DNA of 64,000 nt from Actinoplanes missouriensis 431 (GCF_000284295.1 NC_017093.1:6572001-6636000); one strand, 5' to 3'; shown: positions 21,330 to 31,380, counted from the first letter of the stretch. Numbers and translations are program-made. The notes: generated by a model not told the origin, from the sequence alone.

Positions 21330-23741
21330 ATGAACGTACGGCAGAAGCTCCTCGGCGGGTACCTGTTGGTGGCGCTCCTGCTGGCCGCCACCGCGCTCGT
21401 GGCCTGGCGGGCGGACAATGCCTCCGCCGAGAAGGCCGCCGTCGAGGAGGCCAAACAGCTGGCCACCGGCATCGCCTCGGACATCGGCAACGGCCTGCCG
21501 GTGGACACGCCGGACGAGGTGCCGATCCCGCTCTACTACAGCCAGACCGGGCTCAACAACTACCTGCAGCGCCTGCACACCACGCAGAAGCGCGACGTCG
21601 TGGTCGTCGACGGCGGCAAGTACATCCTCGCCGACGTGATACCGGCGAACGTCGGCGAGATCTTCGACCACGACACCGGCAACGAGGTCGGGAAGACCCT
21701 CACCGACGGCAAGGCCCGGGACTTCGTCGAGACCAGCGCCGACTATCCGGACGGCATCAAACAGGTCGTGGTGCCGATGCGCAGCGGCCAGGGCGCGATG
21801 CTGGGCGCGGTGATCCTGGAGTACACGCCGCTCTACGACCAGATGATGGCCGGTGCCCGGCAGGCGCAGAAGGTGATCCTGACCAGCTCGACGATCGCCG
21901 TGGTGCTGGTGCTGCTCATCGGTTTCGGCGTGGCCGGCTCGGTCACCCGGCGGATCCGCGCGCTGACCTCCGCGGTGCGGGTCATCCGCAGCGGCGACTA
22001 CTCGCACCGGGTGCCGTCGACCGGCCGGGACGAGATCGGCACGCTCGCCCGTGCCTTCAACGCGATGGCCGAGCAACTGGAGCGCTCCGCGCGGGAGATC
22101 CTCGCCAAGGAGTACACCGACAGCATCCTCGCCAACGCGGGCGAGGGCATCTGCGGCGTCGACGCGACCGGGCGGATCGCGTTCGCCAACGAGGCCGCCG
22201 GCCGGATCACCGGCGTCGGCGTGACCGGGCTGCTCCAGCGCGAGGCCACCACCCTGATGCCGGAAGCGACCGGCAGCCTCACGCCGGGCACCCGCGAAGG
22301 GCGCCTGCAGCGTCCGGACGGCACCTCGGTACGCGTCGAGTACACGATCAGCACGATCGAGAAGGACGACCGCACGATCGGCGCGGTCGTCGTGCTGCGT
22401 GACGTCAGCCGGCAGCGGGCCCTGGAGTACGACCTGCGTCATCAGGCGCTGCACGACGGGCTGACCGGCCTGCCGAACCGCAAGCTGCTGCTGGACCGGC
22501 TGGAGCACGCGCTCACCCGGTCCCGGGCGTCCGGCGAGCAGGTCGCGATCCTCTATCTCGATCTGGACGGGTTCAAGCGGGTCAACGACAGCCTCGGGCA
22601 CAACGCCGGGGACACGCTCCTGCGTACCGCCGCGGAGCGGTTGATCGGTCTGCTCCGGCCGCAGGACACGGTGGCCCGGCTCGGCGGCGACGAGTTCGCG
22701 GTGCTGCTGGAGCCGGCCGGCCCGGACGTCGTCGAGGCCGTTGCCCGAGCCGCCCTGGAGGCGCTGGCCCGGCCGTTCCTGCTGCACCACCGGGAGGCCG
22801 TGGTCACGGTGAGCATCGGCGTGGTGCCGGACGCGGCCCGGTACACCGACGCCGACGAGGTGGTGCGCAACGCGGACGTGGCGATGTACGCCGCCAAGGA
22901 CGAGGGCAAGAACCGGTTCATGATCTTCGAGACGCGGATGCACGAGCAGTTGCTCAGCCGTCTCGACCAGGAGGCCCGGCTGCGGGAGGCGGTGCACCGC
23001 GGCGAGCTGCGGCTCTACCTGCAGCCGGTCGCCGGTGTGCCGGACGGCCGGATGTACGGCGCCGAGGCGCTGGTCCGCTGGCAGGACCCGCAGCGCGGCC
23101 TGCAGCAGCCCGGCTCGTTCATCCCGCTCGCCGAGGAGACCGGGATGATCATCGAGATCGACAGGTGGATCCTGCGCGAGGCGTGCCGGATGATCCGGCA
23201 GTGGCAGGACCTGAACCCGCGGACCGCGCCCGCCTTCGTCAGCGTGAACCTCTCCGCCGCGCACCTGGAGCAGCCGGACCTCACCCAGCAGGTGGAGGTC
23301 GCGCTCGCCGAGACCGGCCTCTCCCCGCACTGCCTGGTGCTGGAGCTGACCGAGACGGTCCTGATGCGCGACGTCGCGGTAACCTCGGCCCGGCTGGAGG
23401 AGCTGCGCCGGATCGGTGTCAAGATCGCCATCGACGACTTCGGGACCGGGTACTCCTCGCTCGGCTACCTCCGTGACATCCCGGTCGACGTACTCAAGAT
23501 CGACCGGTCGTTCATCAATGGGCTGGTCGGCAACGGGCGGCAGCAGGAGCTGGTCAGCGCGGTGATCCAGCTCGGGCACACCCTCGGCCTGCGGGTGGTG
23601 GCCGAGGGTGTCGAGGAGAGCGATCAGCTGGCGCTGCTCACGGTGATGGGATGCAAGTTCGCTCAGGGGTACTACCTGGGCCGCCCGGAGCCGGCGGCCA
23701 CCCTGTACGAGCGGCTCAACGACCGTGCCCTAACGGCGTAG
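21330..23741 (+). CDS. Membrane sensor GGDEF-EAL protein (c-di-GMP turnover)
   Basis: An 803-residue protein. Transmembrane helix 1 (about residues 7-27), an extracytoplasmic sensor of about 150 residues and helix 2 (about 188-212) come first. HAMP (to about 255), PAS (about 260-370), GGDEF (motif G-G-D-E-F at 452-456) and EAL (motif E-A-L at 579-581) follow. Cyclase residues are intact, and EAL residues (N-L-S-A, E-L-T-E-T, D-D-F-G-T-G-Y-S-S near 701) are all present, so both synthesis and hydrolysis of c-di-GMP are possible. The ATG at 21330 gives the first helix at the N-terminus; the longer frame is an artefact overlapping the transporter gene. It ends with a 12-base convergent overlap with the next gene. 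Confidence 0.93.
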   Translation: MNVRQKLLGGYLLVALLLAATALVAWRADNASAEKAAVEEAKQLATGIASDIGNGLPVDTPDEVPIPLYYSQTGLNNYLQRLHTTQKRDVVVVDGGKYILADVIPANVGEIFDHDTGNEVGKTLTDGKARDFVETSADYPDGIKQVVVPMRSGQGAMLGAVILEYTPLYDQMMAGARQAQKVILTSSTIAVVLVLLIGFGVAGSVTRRIRALTSAVRVIRSGDYSHRVPSTGRDEIGTLARAFNAMAEQLERSAREILAKEYTDSILANAGEGICGVDATGRIAFANEAAGRITGVGVTGLLQREATTLMPEATGSLTPGTREGRLQRPDGTSVRVEYTISTIEKDDRTIGAVVVLRDVSRQRALEYDLRHQALHDGLTGLPNRKLLLDRLEHALTRSRASGEQVAILYLDLDGFKRVNDSLGHNAGDTLLRTAAERLIGLLRPQDTVARLGGDEFAVLLEPAGPDVVEAVARAALEALARPFLLHHREAVVTVSIGVVPDAARYTDADEVVRNADVAMYAAKDEGKNRFMIFETRMHEQLLSRLDQEARLREAVHRGELRLYLQPVAGVPDGRMYGAEALVRWQDPQRGLQQPGSFIPLAEETGMIIEIDRWILREACRMIRQWQDLNPRTAPAFVSVNLSAAHLEQPDLTQQVEVALAETGLSPHCLVLELTETVLMRDVAVTSARLEELRRIGVKIAIDDFGTGYSSLGYLRDIPVDVLKIDRSFINGLVGNGRQQELVSAVIQLGHTLGLRVVAEGVEESDQLALLTVMGCKFAQGYYLGRPEPAATLYERLNDRALTA

Positions 23742-24278
23742 GTACAGGTCACGCAGCAGGGCGATCTCCGCCCCGTGGTGGATCACCTCGCGGTTGATGT
23801 GCAGGACCAGCGCGCCCATCGAGTCGTCGCCGTACCCCTCCTCGCCGCTCGGCCGCGCCAGGCCGTCCTGCCCGAGCCCGGCCACCGCCGACGCCCACTG
23901 CCCGTAGATCGTGTCGAGCTGGGACAGCGCCTCGGCGGCCGATCCGGCGTAGTGGTGGCGCAGATAGTCCATCGGCGCGCCCTGGAAGTGCCGGGCCAGG
24001 CGCATGCCCAGCACACCCACGATGATGTGCCCGAACCGCCAGGCGATCGTGGTCACCGGCGGCGGATCCGGCGCCGGGTACGCCCAGTCGAACACCATGT
24101 CGCCGCCGCCGGCCGCCATCGAAGCGTTGCTCGTGCCCCGCGGCCGCACGCTCCAGGAGTCGGGAACCGGCTCCCAGAAGTACTCGTCATCGGTCAGACC
24201 CGCCAGCCGGGGACGCAGCCGGCTCCGCCAGTGCTGGTCGAGTTGCTGGCGCAGTTGAGCGTTCCAGTCCGTGCCCAT
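23730..24278 (-). CDS. DinB-like four-helix protein
   Basis: A 182-residue protein of the DinB/DUF664 group. It has W-N-A-Q-L-R-Q-Q-L-D-Q-H-W, then F-G-H-I-I-V-G-V-L and H-I-N-R-E-V-I-H-H-G-A-E-I-A-L-L-R-D-L, whose histidines could form the metal site typical of these putative thiol-dependent enzymes. ATG 24278 is the most sensible start; upstream frame is not conserved-looking. The 3' end overlaps the convergent GGDEF-EAL gene by 12 bases. Confidence 0.82.
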   Translation of the reverse strand: MGTDWNAQLRQQLDQHWRSRLRPRLAGLTDDEYFWEPVPDSWSVRPRGTSNASMAAGGGDMVFDWAYPAPDPPPVTTIAWRFGHIIVGVLGMRLARHFQGAPMDYLRHHYAGSAAEALSQLDTIYGQWASAVAGLGQDGLARPSGEEGYGDDSMGALVLHINREVIHHGAEIALLRDLYLRR

Positions 24279-24437
24279 GAGCAAAACCCTAAGTGCCCGG
24301 CCGGTGCCGGACTGCCTAAATGAGCAGCCCGGCCGCCTCATACCGCGAGGTCCACCCCGGCGCCTGGTCACGCTTGTCACCTCGCCGTCTGCGGTTGCGG
24401 CGCGGCCTAGGATGGGATTTTCTGCCCGGGGGGTCCT

Positions 24438-25130
24438 GTGGCGTCACTGCGTGACCGCGCCTACGAGGAGCTGCGGCGGCGGATCCTCGCCACCGAGCTC
24501 GCACCCGGCGCCCGCCTGGTCGAGCGTGACCTCGCCGCCGAGCTGGAGCTCTCCCGGATCCCGCTGCGCGAGGCGCTGCGCCTGCTCGAAGCCGACGGCC
24601 TGGTCCTGCTCGTGCCGCACAAGGGCGCGCTCGTCGCGCCGTTCACCCCCGCCGACGTCCGTGACCTGTTCGACGTGCGGGAGTCCCTGGAAGCCCTGGC
24701 CGCCCGCCTCACCGCCCAGCGGCGCGACACCGCCGGACTGGCCCGGCTGAAAGACCGGCTCGCCGCCGCGCGGGCCGCGACCGCCGCCGGCGACTCCGAC
24801 GGAGTGGCGGCCGCGAACGCGGGCTTTCACGCCGACCTGGTGGATCTGTCGGACAATCCACTGCTGAGCGCGATGATGCGGCCGCTTGCCGCGCGTACGC
24901 ACTGGTTGTTCCGCCTCACCGCCCAGCGTGACCCTGATCAGCAGTGCGCTGAGCATGAAGAGCTGTATGCCGCCATTGAAGCGGGGGCGGCGGAGAAGGC
25001 GGCGGAGCTGGCGCGTGATCACGTGGCGAGCGGGCGGGAGACGAGCATCGCGCAGGCTTCGCGGTGGTCGGTGCCGGACGTGGACCCGGAGGCGGTGGCG
25101 GCCCGGCGGCGGCGCCGCGTCACCAAGTAG
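24438..25130 (+). CDS. GntR-family regulator (FCD domain)
   Basis: A 230-residue regulator. The winged helix (residues about 3-68) contains A-Y-E-E-L-R-R-R-I-L and S-R-I-P-L-R-E-A-L-R-L-L. An all-helical FCD domain (about 75-215) shows V-R-E-S-L-E-A-L-A-A-R and H-E-E-L-Y-A-A-I, with histidines that bind metal and a carboxylate ligand in this family. GTG 24438 follows a G-rich site. It stands alone; target and ligand are unknown. Confidence 0.9.
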   Translation: MASLRDRAYEELRRRILATELAPGARLVERDLAAELELSRIPLREALRLLEADGLVLLVPHKGALVAPFTPADVRDLFDVRESLEALAARLTAQRRDTAGLARLKDRLAAARAATAAGDSDGVAAANAGFHADLVDLSDNPLLSAMMRPLAARTHWLFRLTAQRDPDQQCAEHEELYAAIEAGAAEKAAELARDHVASGRETSIAQASRWSVPDVDPEAVAARRRRRVTK

Positions 25131-25524
25131 AAGCCGCCGGTCCACGCGTCGGCCGCCGGTCGCGGTCGGCGGTGTCGGCGTTTCCGCGCGGGCCCGGAGA
25201 AGCTGCGGCCACGGGCGCGGCTGGGCAACGGGTCCGGGTGGGCGCCTGTGCGGGTGGGAGACGTGCGCGGGTGGGGGTGGGAGCCGCAGGGTGGGGGCGC
25301 TTGGGTGGGCGGGAGAGGGCCTGGGGCGTGCGGGGGCGCCGGGGCCGGCGGCGAAGGGCGCCGGCGGAAGGGGCTTCAGCGGGGGTGGGGGTGGAACGGG
25401 TCAGGGTGCGTTTGGGTACGGGTCGGCGCCGTACTCGAGGGAATTGGCCCTGAAAGGCGGAACTCGGCGGCCGGGAGCGCGCACAGTGGGGGTTGCGGCG
25501 GGCGGGTGGCGCACCATGCTGCGC
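25131..25524. other. Intergenic region, G-rich, no gene seen
   Basis: About 390 bases between the GntR gene and the DUF1304 gene. It is strongly G-skewed on the plus strand (GGGTGGG/GGGCG words from about 25240 to 25420). No hairpin, ribosome binding site or plausible short gene was found. Confidence 0.6.
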
Positions 25525-25902
25525 ATGAACACCGTCGCACAGGTCTTCGCTGTGGTCGCCGCGCTTGTCCATCTCGGCGCGGGGACGCTGGAAGCCTTCT
25601 TCTACCGCCGCCCGGCGGTTCGCAAGTTTCTCACCGGTTCCACCGCCGACGCGCCCGAGGCGCAGATGTGGCGGTTCTTCATCGGGCTCTACAACCTGTT
25701 CCTGGCTGTCGGCATCCTGGTCGGTCTGGTGATGCTGCACCGGGGGGACGAGAGCGCGGGGCGGGCGCTGGTGATCTATGTGGGCTGCTTCATGACCGTC
25801 TCCGGGGTGATCTTCCTGATCACCCATCCGAAACTCTGGTCGGGGGCGCTCGGGCAGTTCGTGCCGCCGGGAGCGGCGGTGGCGGCGGCCCTCTTGACGT
25901 GA
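25525..25902 (+). CDS. DUF1304 membrane protein
   Basis: A 125-residue protein with four membrane helices: V-F-A-V-V-A-A-L-V-H-L-G-A-G, F-F-I-G-L-Y-N-L-F-L-A-V-G-I-L, V-I-Y-V-G-C-F-M-T-V-S-G-V and the C-terminal P-G-A-A-V-A-A-A-L-L. The N-Q/G-L-Y-N-x-F-L-A pattern is typical of DUF1304. Function unknown. ATG 25525 is used; ATG 25516 is in frame, and neither has a ribosome binding site. Confidence 0.82.
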   Translation: MNTVAQVFAVVAALVHLGAGTLEAFFYRRPAVRKFLTGSTADAPEAQMWRFFIGLYNLFLAVGILVGLVMLHRGDESAGRALVIYVGCFMTVSGVIFLITHPKLWSGALGQFVPPGAAVAAALLT

Positions 25903-25910
25903 CACGTGGA

Positions 25911-25953
25911 GCGGCCACCGCGCACCCGGGCTGAACGGGAACGCGGTGGCCGC
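25911..25953. terminator. Bidirectional terminator, 12-bp stem
   Basis: GCGGCCACCGCG (25911-25922) pairs perfectly with CGCGGTGGCCGC (25942-25953), with a 19-base loop. It lies between the convergent DUF1304 and amylopullulanase genes. Confidence 0.8.
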
Positions 25954-25971
25954 GAACGGGGCCGGGCTCGG

Positions 25972-28900
25972 TCAGCTCTGCACGAAGACCGAGACCGTGC
26001 GGGCCGGGACGGTGAAGGTGCCGGTCGACGCCGCGAACGACGCGGAGCGGACCGCCGGGTCGGTGGACTGCTGCTGGATCGGGTGCAGCGCCACCTTCTT
26101 GCCGGCCAGGGACGTGACCTTCTGGGTGACCGCCGACGGGGTGGCGTTGAAGACCACCGTCACCGACTTCCACTTCGGGTCGAGGCCCCGGCCGTCCAGC
26201 GTCATGGTGATCACGCCGGGGGTCTCCGCCGTGCCGGAGAGCGGGAACGACAGGCGTTTCTGCACCTGCGCCGCGGTCGGCAGGCCGAAGACCGGAGTGG
26301 ATTTCCGGATCTTCAGCAGCTCCTGGTAGCGGCTGTCGGCCAGGTTGATCGCCGCACAGGACGGGATCAGGGCGGGGTCGGCGAGCAGGGGCTTCGCGTA
26401 CGCGTACTTCGACTCGTTGTCCGGCTTCGGCGGCAGTCCCCTGCCGAAACCGTTCCCCTTGGCGCAGTCCCACTCGATGGCGTTGAACCAGTCGCCGGAG
26501 TTGTACGAGTTCCGGTCCAGCGACTTCGACCGCAGCCGCTCGCTGCCGGTGGTCACGAACCCGATGCCCTGGCCGAGCACCGTGGTCGCGAGCGCCACCG
26601 ACTGCGCCTTCGCCCGATCCACAGCCGTGGTGGCCTGCGGCAGCTTGTAGGCGAGGGAGTCGTAGAGGATCTCGTTGTCGTGCGCGTCCACGTAGGTGAT
26701 GGCCTCGCCGGGAGCGGCGTTGTAGCCGGCCGGGGAGCCGTTGTAGTCGACGTCTTCGCCACTGACCGTCGCGCCCGAGGACGAGGTGAACTGATACGAC
26801 CGCAGATTTCCGGACAGGCCGACCTTGATCAGGTCCTGGTAGTGCAGCAGGCGGGCCTTCTGGGCGGCCGCGTCCCCGTTCACCGGGTCGCCGTTGGAGT
26901 CGGTCAGCAGGCCGGACGCGAAGCCCTGGATGCGCGGGTTCTCGTCGAACGGGCCGCCGCCGCGGACCGCGTCCCGGAGCCGGTCGTTGAACGTGCCGAT
27001 CCCGGTGCCGGCCAGCTCGGTCTGGGACGCCTGCACGAAGCGGGCATTGTTCGCCACCTCGCCGAAGTTCCAGCCCTCGCCGTACACATAGATGTTCTTG
27101 CCGTCGACGCCGTCCTTCGCGAGCGTGAGCCGGTCGAGCGCCTTGCGGACCGCGAGGATGTTCTCCTTCGGGTGGTGGCCCATCAGGTCGAAGCGGAAAC
27201 CATCGACCTTGTACGCCTTCGCCCAGGTAACGATCGAGTCGACCACCAGTTTGCCCATCATCGCGTTCTCCGGCGCGGTGTTGGCGCAGCAGGTGGAGTT
27301 GGCGACCGTGCCGTCCTCCAGGAGGCGGTGGTAGTAGCCGGGCACGATCTGGTCGAGCACCGACCTGGCGTCGGTGCCGGCCGCCGACGTGTGGTTGTAG
27401 ACGACGTCCATCACCACGCGCAGGCCGGCCCGGTTGACTCCGGTGACCATGGAGCGGAACTCAGCCGTCCGGTTCGCCGGGTCGACCGCGTAACCGCCCT
27501 CCGGAACCGTGTAGTGCAGCGGGTCGTATCCCCAGTTGTAGCCGTCGGTGGCCGCGACCTTCGCGACGCAGGCCTGCTGCTCCTCCGAGTCGGGCGGGAA
27601 CGACGCCAGGTCGCAGGGCGGCTGGGCCTGGTCGGCCCGCTTCTCCGGGATCGTGGCGAAGTCGAACGCCGGCAGCAGGTGCAGGTGGGTCACACCGGAT
27701 CCGGCGAGCTCCTTCAGATGCTTCATCCCGGCGCTGTCGGCCCGGGTGAAGGCGGAGAAGGTGCCCCGCTCGGCGGGCGGCACGGAGTCGTCCGCGATCG
27801 AGAAGTCCCGCACCGACAGCTCCGAGATCTGGATCTTGGCTGGCGCGGTGGCTGGGGGTTTACGGAGACGGTCCCACCCCACCGGCTTGCCGGCCGCGTC
27901 GTCGAGCGAGGTGAAGACGCTGCGGGTGGAGTCGGCGGTCAGGGCGAGCGAGTACGGGTCGGTGACCGACGCCGTGACGACCTGCCGGGTGGCGGGCTGC
28001 CAGGCGGTCACCCGGAACTTGTAGGAGTCGCCGTTCTTGAGGCTCCTCGCCGACCAGACACCGGTCCGGGCGTCGCGGGTCATCGTGCGGACCGCAGCGG
28101 TGTCCCCGGTGTAGACCTCCAGTTCGACGTTGCGCGCGGTCGGCGCCCACACCGAGACGACGCCGCCCTTGGCCGGCCCGAGCTCGGCCCTGGTGGCCGC
28201 CGCGTAGACGTCGTCCAGCACACCGGAGAGCTGCACGCCGGTCGCCGAGAGCAGTTTGCCCTTCGCGTCCCGCTCGGTCACCACCACCTGACCCCTCAGG
28301 ATCTCGGTGATGTCACCGGCCGGCAGCGTGAAGGCGCCGTGCTGCCAGAGGTGCGGGAACTTCTCCCGCTGCGCCTCGGTGAGCCCGTCGCGACGGGCGG
28401 AGAGCCGGACGCTCCGGTACGACCCGGTCAGCTCCCCGTTCGCGACCCCGATCCCGCCTGCCGGGGCGTGGACCAGGTCGTAGACCTTCCCGTCGGCGCC
28501 CGCGCCGACCGGCTCCAGGGTGTCCCCGGTGCTGGTCTTCCACGCCACCGTGCGCCTGTCGATCCAGACCGCCCGCGACGTGGCCACGTCGATCTCGCCG
28601 ACGCCCGCGGCCGTCTTGACCAGCGGCAGCAGGCGGGTCTCCTGGCCGGCGAGCAGCCAGACCTCGCGACCCGCCTTGGCGAAGTCGAGCGACTGGTCGC
28701 TCGGCAGATCCTTGGTGTCGCCGCTGTGCAGGATGTAGCTCAGCGAGCTCGCCCCGGCCGCCAGCGGCACCTCGAAGACCGCGCCGTACGAGTCGATCCG
28801 CGCCGGCGCGAGCGGGCTGGCCCAGTCGGTCGGGTCGGCCGCGCCCTCCCAGACGTGCAGGCCCCAGCCGTCGTAGTTCCCGTCGGCCTTGCGCCAGTGG

Positions 28901-31380
28901 ATGATCGCCTTGTTCTGGTCCTGCGCCGGGTCGGGCTCACCGGTGGCGGCCTGCCGGGTCGGGTGGACCGTGGCGTCGCCCTGCTTGATCCAGATCTCCG
29001 GGTTCGCGGTGACGTCGATCGTCCGGTCGGCGTCCACGTCCTTCACGCCGCTGTCGCTCACCACGATGAATCCGACGCTCTTCGCACCGGGCTTGAGCTT
29101 CACGTAGGCGAACCGGCCGTAGGAGTCCTCGCCGATGAACGGCTGCCCGTCCGGCCAGGTGGTCGACATCGACTCGTCGACGTCGCCCCAGACGTAGAGG
29201 TTCTGGTCGTCGTACCCGCCGGCGGGCCGCTGGTAGTGCACGACCGCGTAACCCGCCGTCGACGTCGCCTCCGGCGTGCCGACGGTGATCTTCGTGGTCG
29301 AGGACGCGAGGCGGCCCCTGCTGTCACGCACCACTGCCTTGTACCGCACCTCGGCGCCGCCGGCCAAGCCGGTCAGGTCGTGGTAGACCCGGTAGGGGGC
29401 CTTGTCCGCGGTGCCGACCAGCGTCCACGGGCCGCCCGCGACCTGCGCCGCGAACGTGACGGTGGCGAGCGGGTCGCCGGTGGTCTCGGCGACGAGCTCG
29501 GTCCGGGTGGGAACGCTGCCCCCGGTCGCCGGCTTCGTGATCGTCACCGTCGGGGCGGCCGTTGCCGCCGCGAGAGATTTGTCCGCCTTCAGCACCACAG
29601 AGGAGAGAGCCGGAACGGTGATCGTGATCTTGCCGTCGGAGGTAAGCGTCGCATTCGTCCCGTAGAGACCCTTGAAAGTGCCCGCCGTCGCCACCGGGAA
29701 CGTCACCGTCTGCTCGGTGGTCGCGTTGTTGACCGCCACCACGTACTCGGAGCGCTTGGCGGTGTCGATCCGGGACGCCGCGAAGACGCCCTGGCCCTCG
29801 GCCGCGTACCGGGTGACCTGCACGCCGTTCGTCAGCGCCGGGTTGGCCTTGCGCAGCTTCCCGAGGTCGGCGATGGTCCGGTAGAGCGGGTGCCGCGTGT
29901 TGTAGTTGTCCACCGCGTGGGTGCGGTCGGTGCCGATCAGGTCGTCGTCCAGGTAATCCGCCGACTTGCTGGCGAACAGGTCCTGGCGGGCGTCCTTGTC
30001 GCCGCCCGGGCCGGTGAAGCCCTGCTCGTCACCGGAGTAGACGACCGGCTGGCCCCGCGTCAGGAACATCAGCTCGTGGGCGAGCTGGTCGCGCTTGAGC
30101 TGGGTCTCCGCGGTGGCGGCGGAGGCGATGAACGAGCCGATCCGGCCCATGTCGTGGTTGCCGAGGAAGGTCGGCAGCCGGTCCGCTCCGGTGTCCCGCG
30201 CGGTGTAGAGGTCGTCCTTCGCGTACAGGTCGGAGAGGGCCGTGGCGCCGCTGGCGCCGGTGACGAAGCCGCGGGCCGCCTCCTGGAAGGAGAAGTCCAG
30301 CGTGGCCGGCAGGCCGCCCTCGCGCACGTAGCTGGACTGGATCTCCTGGTCGGCGCTGTAGACCTCGCCGAACATGAAGAAGTCGTCCCCGGCGGCCTTC
30401 TCGATGCCCTCGGCGAACTGCGGCCAGAACTCCAGGTTGGTGTGCTTGACGGTGTCCAGGCGGTAGCCGTCGATGCCGGTGTTCTTCACCCAGTCGGCGT
30501 AGATCTTGGTCATGCCGCGGACCACTTCGGGGCGCTCGGTCCAGAGGTCGTCGAGACCGTAGAAGTCGCCGTACTCGCTGTTCTCGCCGGCGAAGGTGGA
30601 GTTGCCCCGGTTGTGGTACATGGTGACGTCGTTGAGCCACGCCGGGGTTTTGGCCTTGGCGGCCGATTTATTCGGGAAGATCGGCGTATAGGGGAAGGAG
30701 GTCCCGTCCGTCGACGGGAAGGACTTCCCCGACGCGTAGTTCGCGTCCTCGAACGGCTGGCCCTCGGTGTCCGTGTACGGCGACGTCTCCTTGTCGACGT
30801 AGGTGTACTCGTTCTCCGCGTACCGGATCACGTCCGCCGTGTGGTTGACGATGATGTCCAGGAAGATCTTCATGCCCCGCTGGTGCGCGAGCTTGACCAG
30901 CTTCTTCAGGTCCGCGTTGGTGCCGAAATGCGGGTCCACCTGCGTGAAGTCGGTGATCCAGTATCCGTGGTAGCCGGCGGAGACGTCGGCGCCCGTACCC
31001 TGGACGGGGTTGTTCTTGAAGACCGGCGCGAGCCAGATCGCAGTGGTGCCCAGACCCTGGATGTAATCGAGGCGGTCGATCACACCCTTCAGGTCGCCAC
31101 CGTGGTAAAAGCCCTTGTCAGCGGGGTCGTAACCGGTGGAGAGCCGGTCGCCTCCCAGGCCGCCCCGGTCGTTGGACTTCTCGCCGTTGGCGAACCGGTC
31201 CGGCAGGACGAAGTAGTACTGCTCGCTGTCGGTGCGCTGGTCGGAGCCCCAGTTGGCGATGACGGCCGCGCTCGGTTCCGGCGCGGCCGGCGTTGCCGCA
31301 GACGCGGCGGCGGGGACGGCTATGAGAGGCAGCAGAAGGCTGAGCAGAGCGACGCCCAGCCGTCGTTTTCGAGGTGCCAC
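25972..31380 (-). CDS. pulA: Exported amylopullulanase with two GH13 catalytic domains
   Basis: A 1802-residue protein that hydrolyses alpha-1,4 and alpha-1,6 links in starch or glycogen outside the cell. A signal peptide (residues 1-30, ending A-S-A-A) comes first. GH13 domain I (about 40-620) is an alpha-amylase type with Asp309 (Y-R-L-D), Glu339 (F-G-E-V) and Asp410 (N-H-D-M). Next are an Ig-like segment and two pullulanase-associated carbohydrate-binding repeats (about 680-900). GH13 domain II (about 1100-1800) is pullulanase type with Asp1398 (F-R-F-D-L-M), Glu1435 (Y-G-E-G-W-N-F) and Asp1568 (A-H-D-N). Both catalytic triads are complete. The GTG start directly follows the TAA of the upstream GH13 gene. 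Confidence 0.93.
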   Translation of the reverse strand: MAPRKRRLGVALLSLLLPLIAVPAAASAATPAAPEPSAAVIANWGSDQRTDSEQYYFVLPDRFANGEKSNDRGGLGGDRLSTGYDPADKGFYHGGDLKGVIDRLDYIQGLGTTAIWLAPVFKNNPVQGTGADVSAGYHGYWITDFTQVDPHFGTNADLKKLVKLAHQRGMKIFLDIIVNHTADVIRYAENEYTYVDKETSPYTDTEGQPFEDANYASGKSFPSTDGTSFPYTPIFPNKSAAKAKTPAWLNDVTMYHNRGNSTFAGENSEYGDFYGLDDLWTERPEVVRGMTKIYADWVKNTGIDGYRLDTVKHTNLEFWPQFAEGIEKAAGDDFFMFGEVYSADQEIQSSYVREGGLPATLDFSFQEAARGFVTGASGATALSDLYAKDDLYTARDTGADRLPTFLGNHDMGRIGSFIASAATAETQLKRDQLAHELMFLTRGQPVVYSGDEQGFTGPGGDKDARQDLFASKSADYLDDDLIGTDRTHAVDNYNTRHPLYRTIADLGKLRKANPALTNGVQVTRYAAEGQGVFAASRIDTAKRSEYVVAVNNATTEQTVTFPVATAGTFKGLYGTNATLTSDGKITITVPALSSVVLKADKSLAAATAAPTVTITKPATGGSVPTRTELVAETTGDPLATVTFAAQVAGGPWTLVGTADKAPYRVYHDLTGLAGGAEVRYKAVVRDSRGRLASSTTKITVGTPEATSTAGYAVVHYQRPAGGYDDQNLYVWGDVDESMSTTWPDGQPFIGEDSYGRFAYVKLKPGAKSVGFIVVSDSGVKDVDADRTIDVTANPEIWIKQGDATVHPTRQAATGEPDPAQDQNKAIIHWRKADGNYDGWGLHVWEGAADPTDWASPLAPARIDSYGAVFEVPLAAGASSLSYILHSGDTKDLPSDQSLDFAKAGREVWLLAGQETRLLPLVKTAAGVGEIDVATSRAVWIDRRTVAWKTSTGDTLEPVGAGADGKVYDLVHAPAGGIGVANGELTGSYRSVRLSARRDGLTEAQREKFPHLWQHGAFTLPAGDITEILRGQVVVTERDAKGKLLSATGVQLSGVLDDVYAAATRAELGPAKGGVVSVWAPTARNVELEVYTGDTAAVRTMTRDARTGVWSARSLKNGDSYKFRVTAWQPATRQVVTASVTDPYSLALTADSTRSVFTSLDDAAGKPVGWDRLRKPPATAPAKIQISELSVRDFSIADDSVPPAERGTFSAFTRADSAGMKHLKELAGSGVTHLHLLPAFDFATIPEKRADQAQPPCDLASFPPDSEEQQACVAKVAATDGYNWGYDPLHYTVPEGGYAVDPANRTAEFRSMVTGVNRAGLRVVMDVVYNHTSAAGTDARSVLDQIVPGYYHRLLEDGTVANSTCCANTAPENAMMGKLVVDSIVTWAKAYKVDGFRFDLMGHHPKENILAVRKALDRLTLAKDGVDGKNIYVYGEGWNFGEVANNARFVQASQTELAGTGIGTFNDRLRDAVRGGGPFDENPRIQGFASGLLTDSNGDPVNGDAAAQKARLLHYQDLIKVGLSGNLRSYQFTSSSGATVSGEDVDYNGSPAGYNAAPGEAITYVDAHDNEILYDSLAYKLPQATTAVDRAKAQSVALATTVLGQGIGFVTTGSERLRSKSLDRNSYNSGDWFNAIEWDCAKGNGFGRGLPPKPDNESKYAYAKPLLADPALIPSCAAINLADSRYQELLKIRKSTPVFGLPTAAQVQKRLSFPLSGTAETPGVITMTLDGRGLDPKWKSVTVVFNATPSAVTQKVTSLAGKKVALHPIQQQSTDPAVRSASFAASTGTFTVPARTVSVFVQS

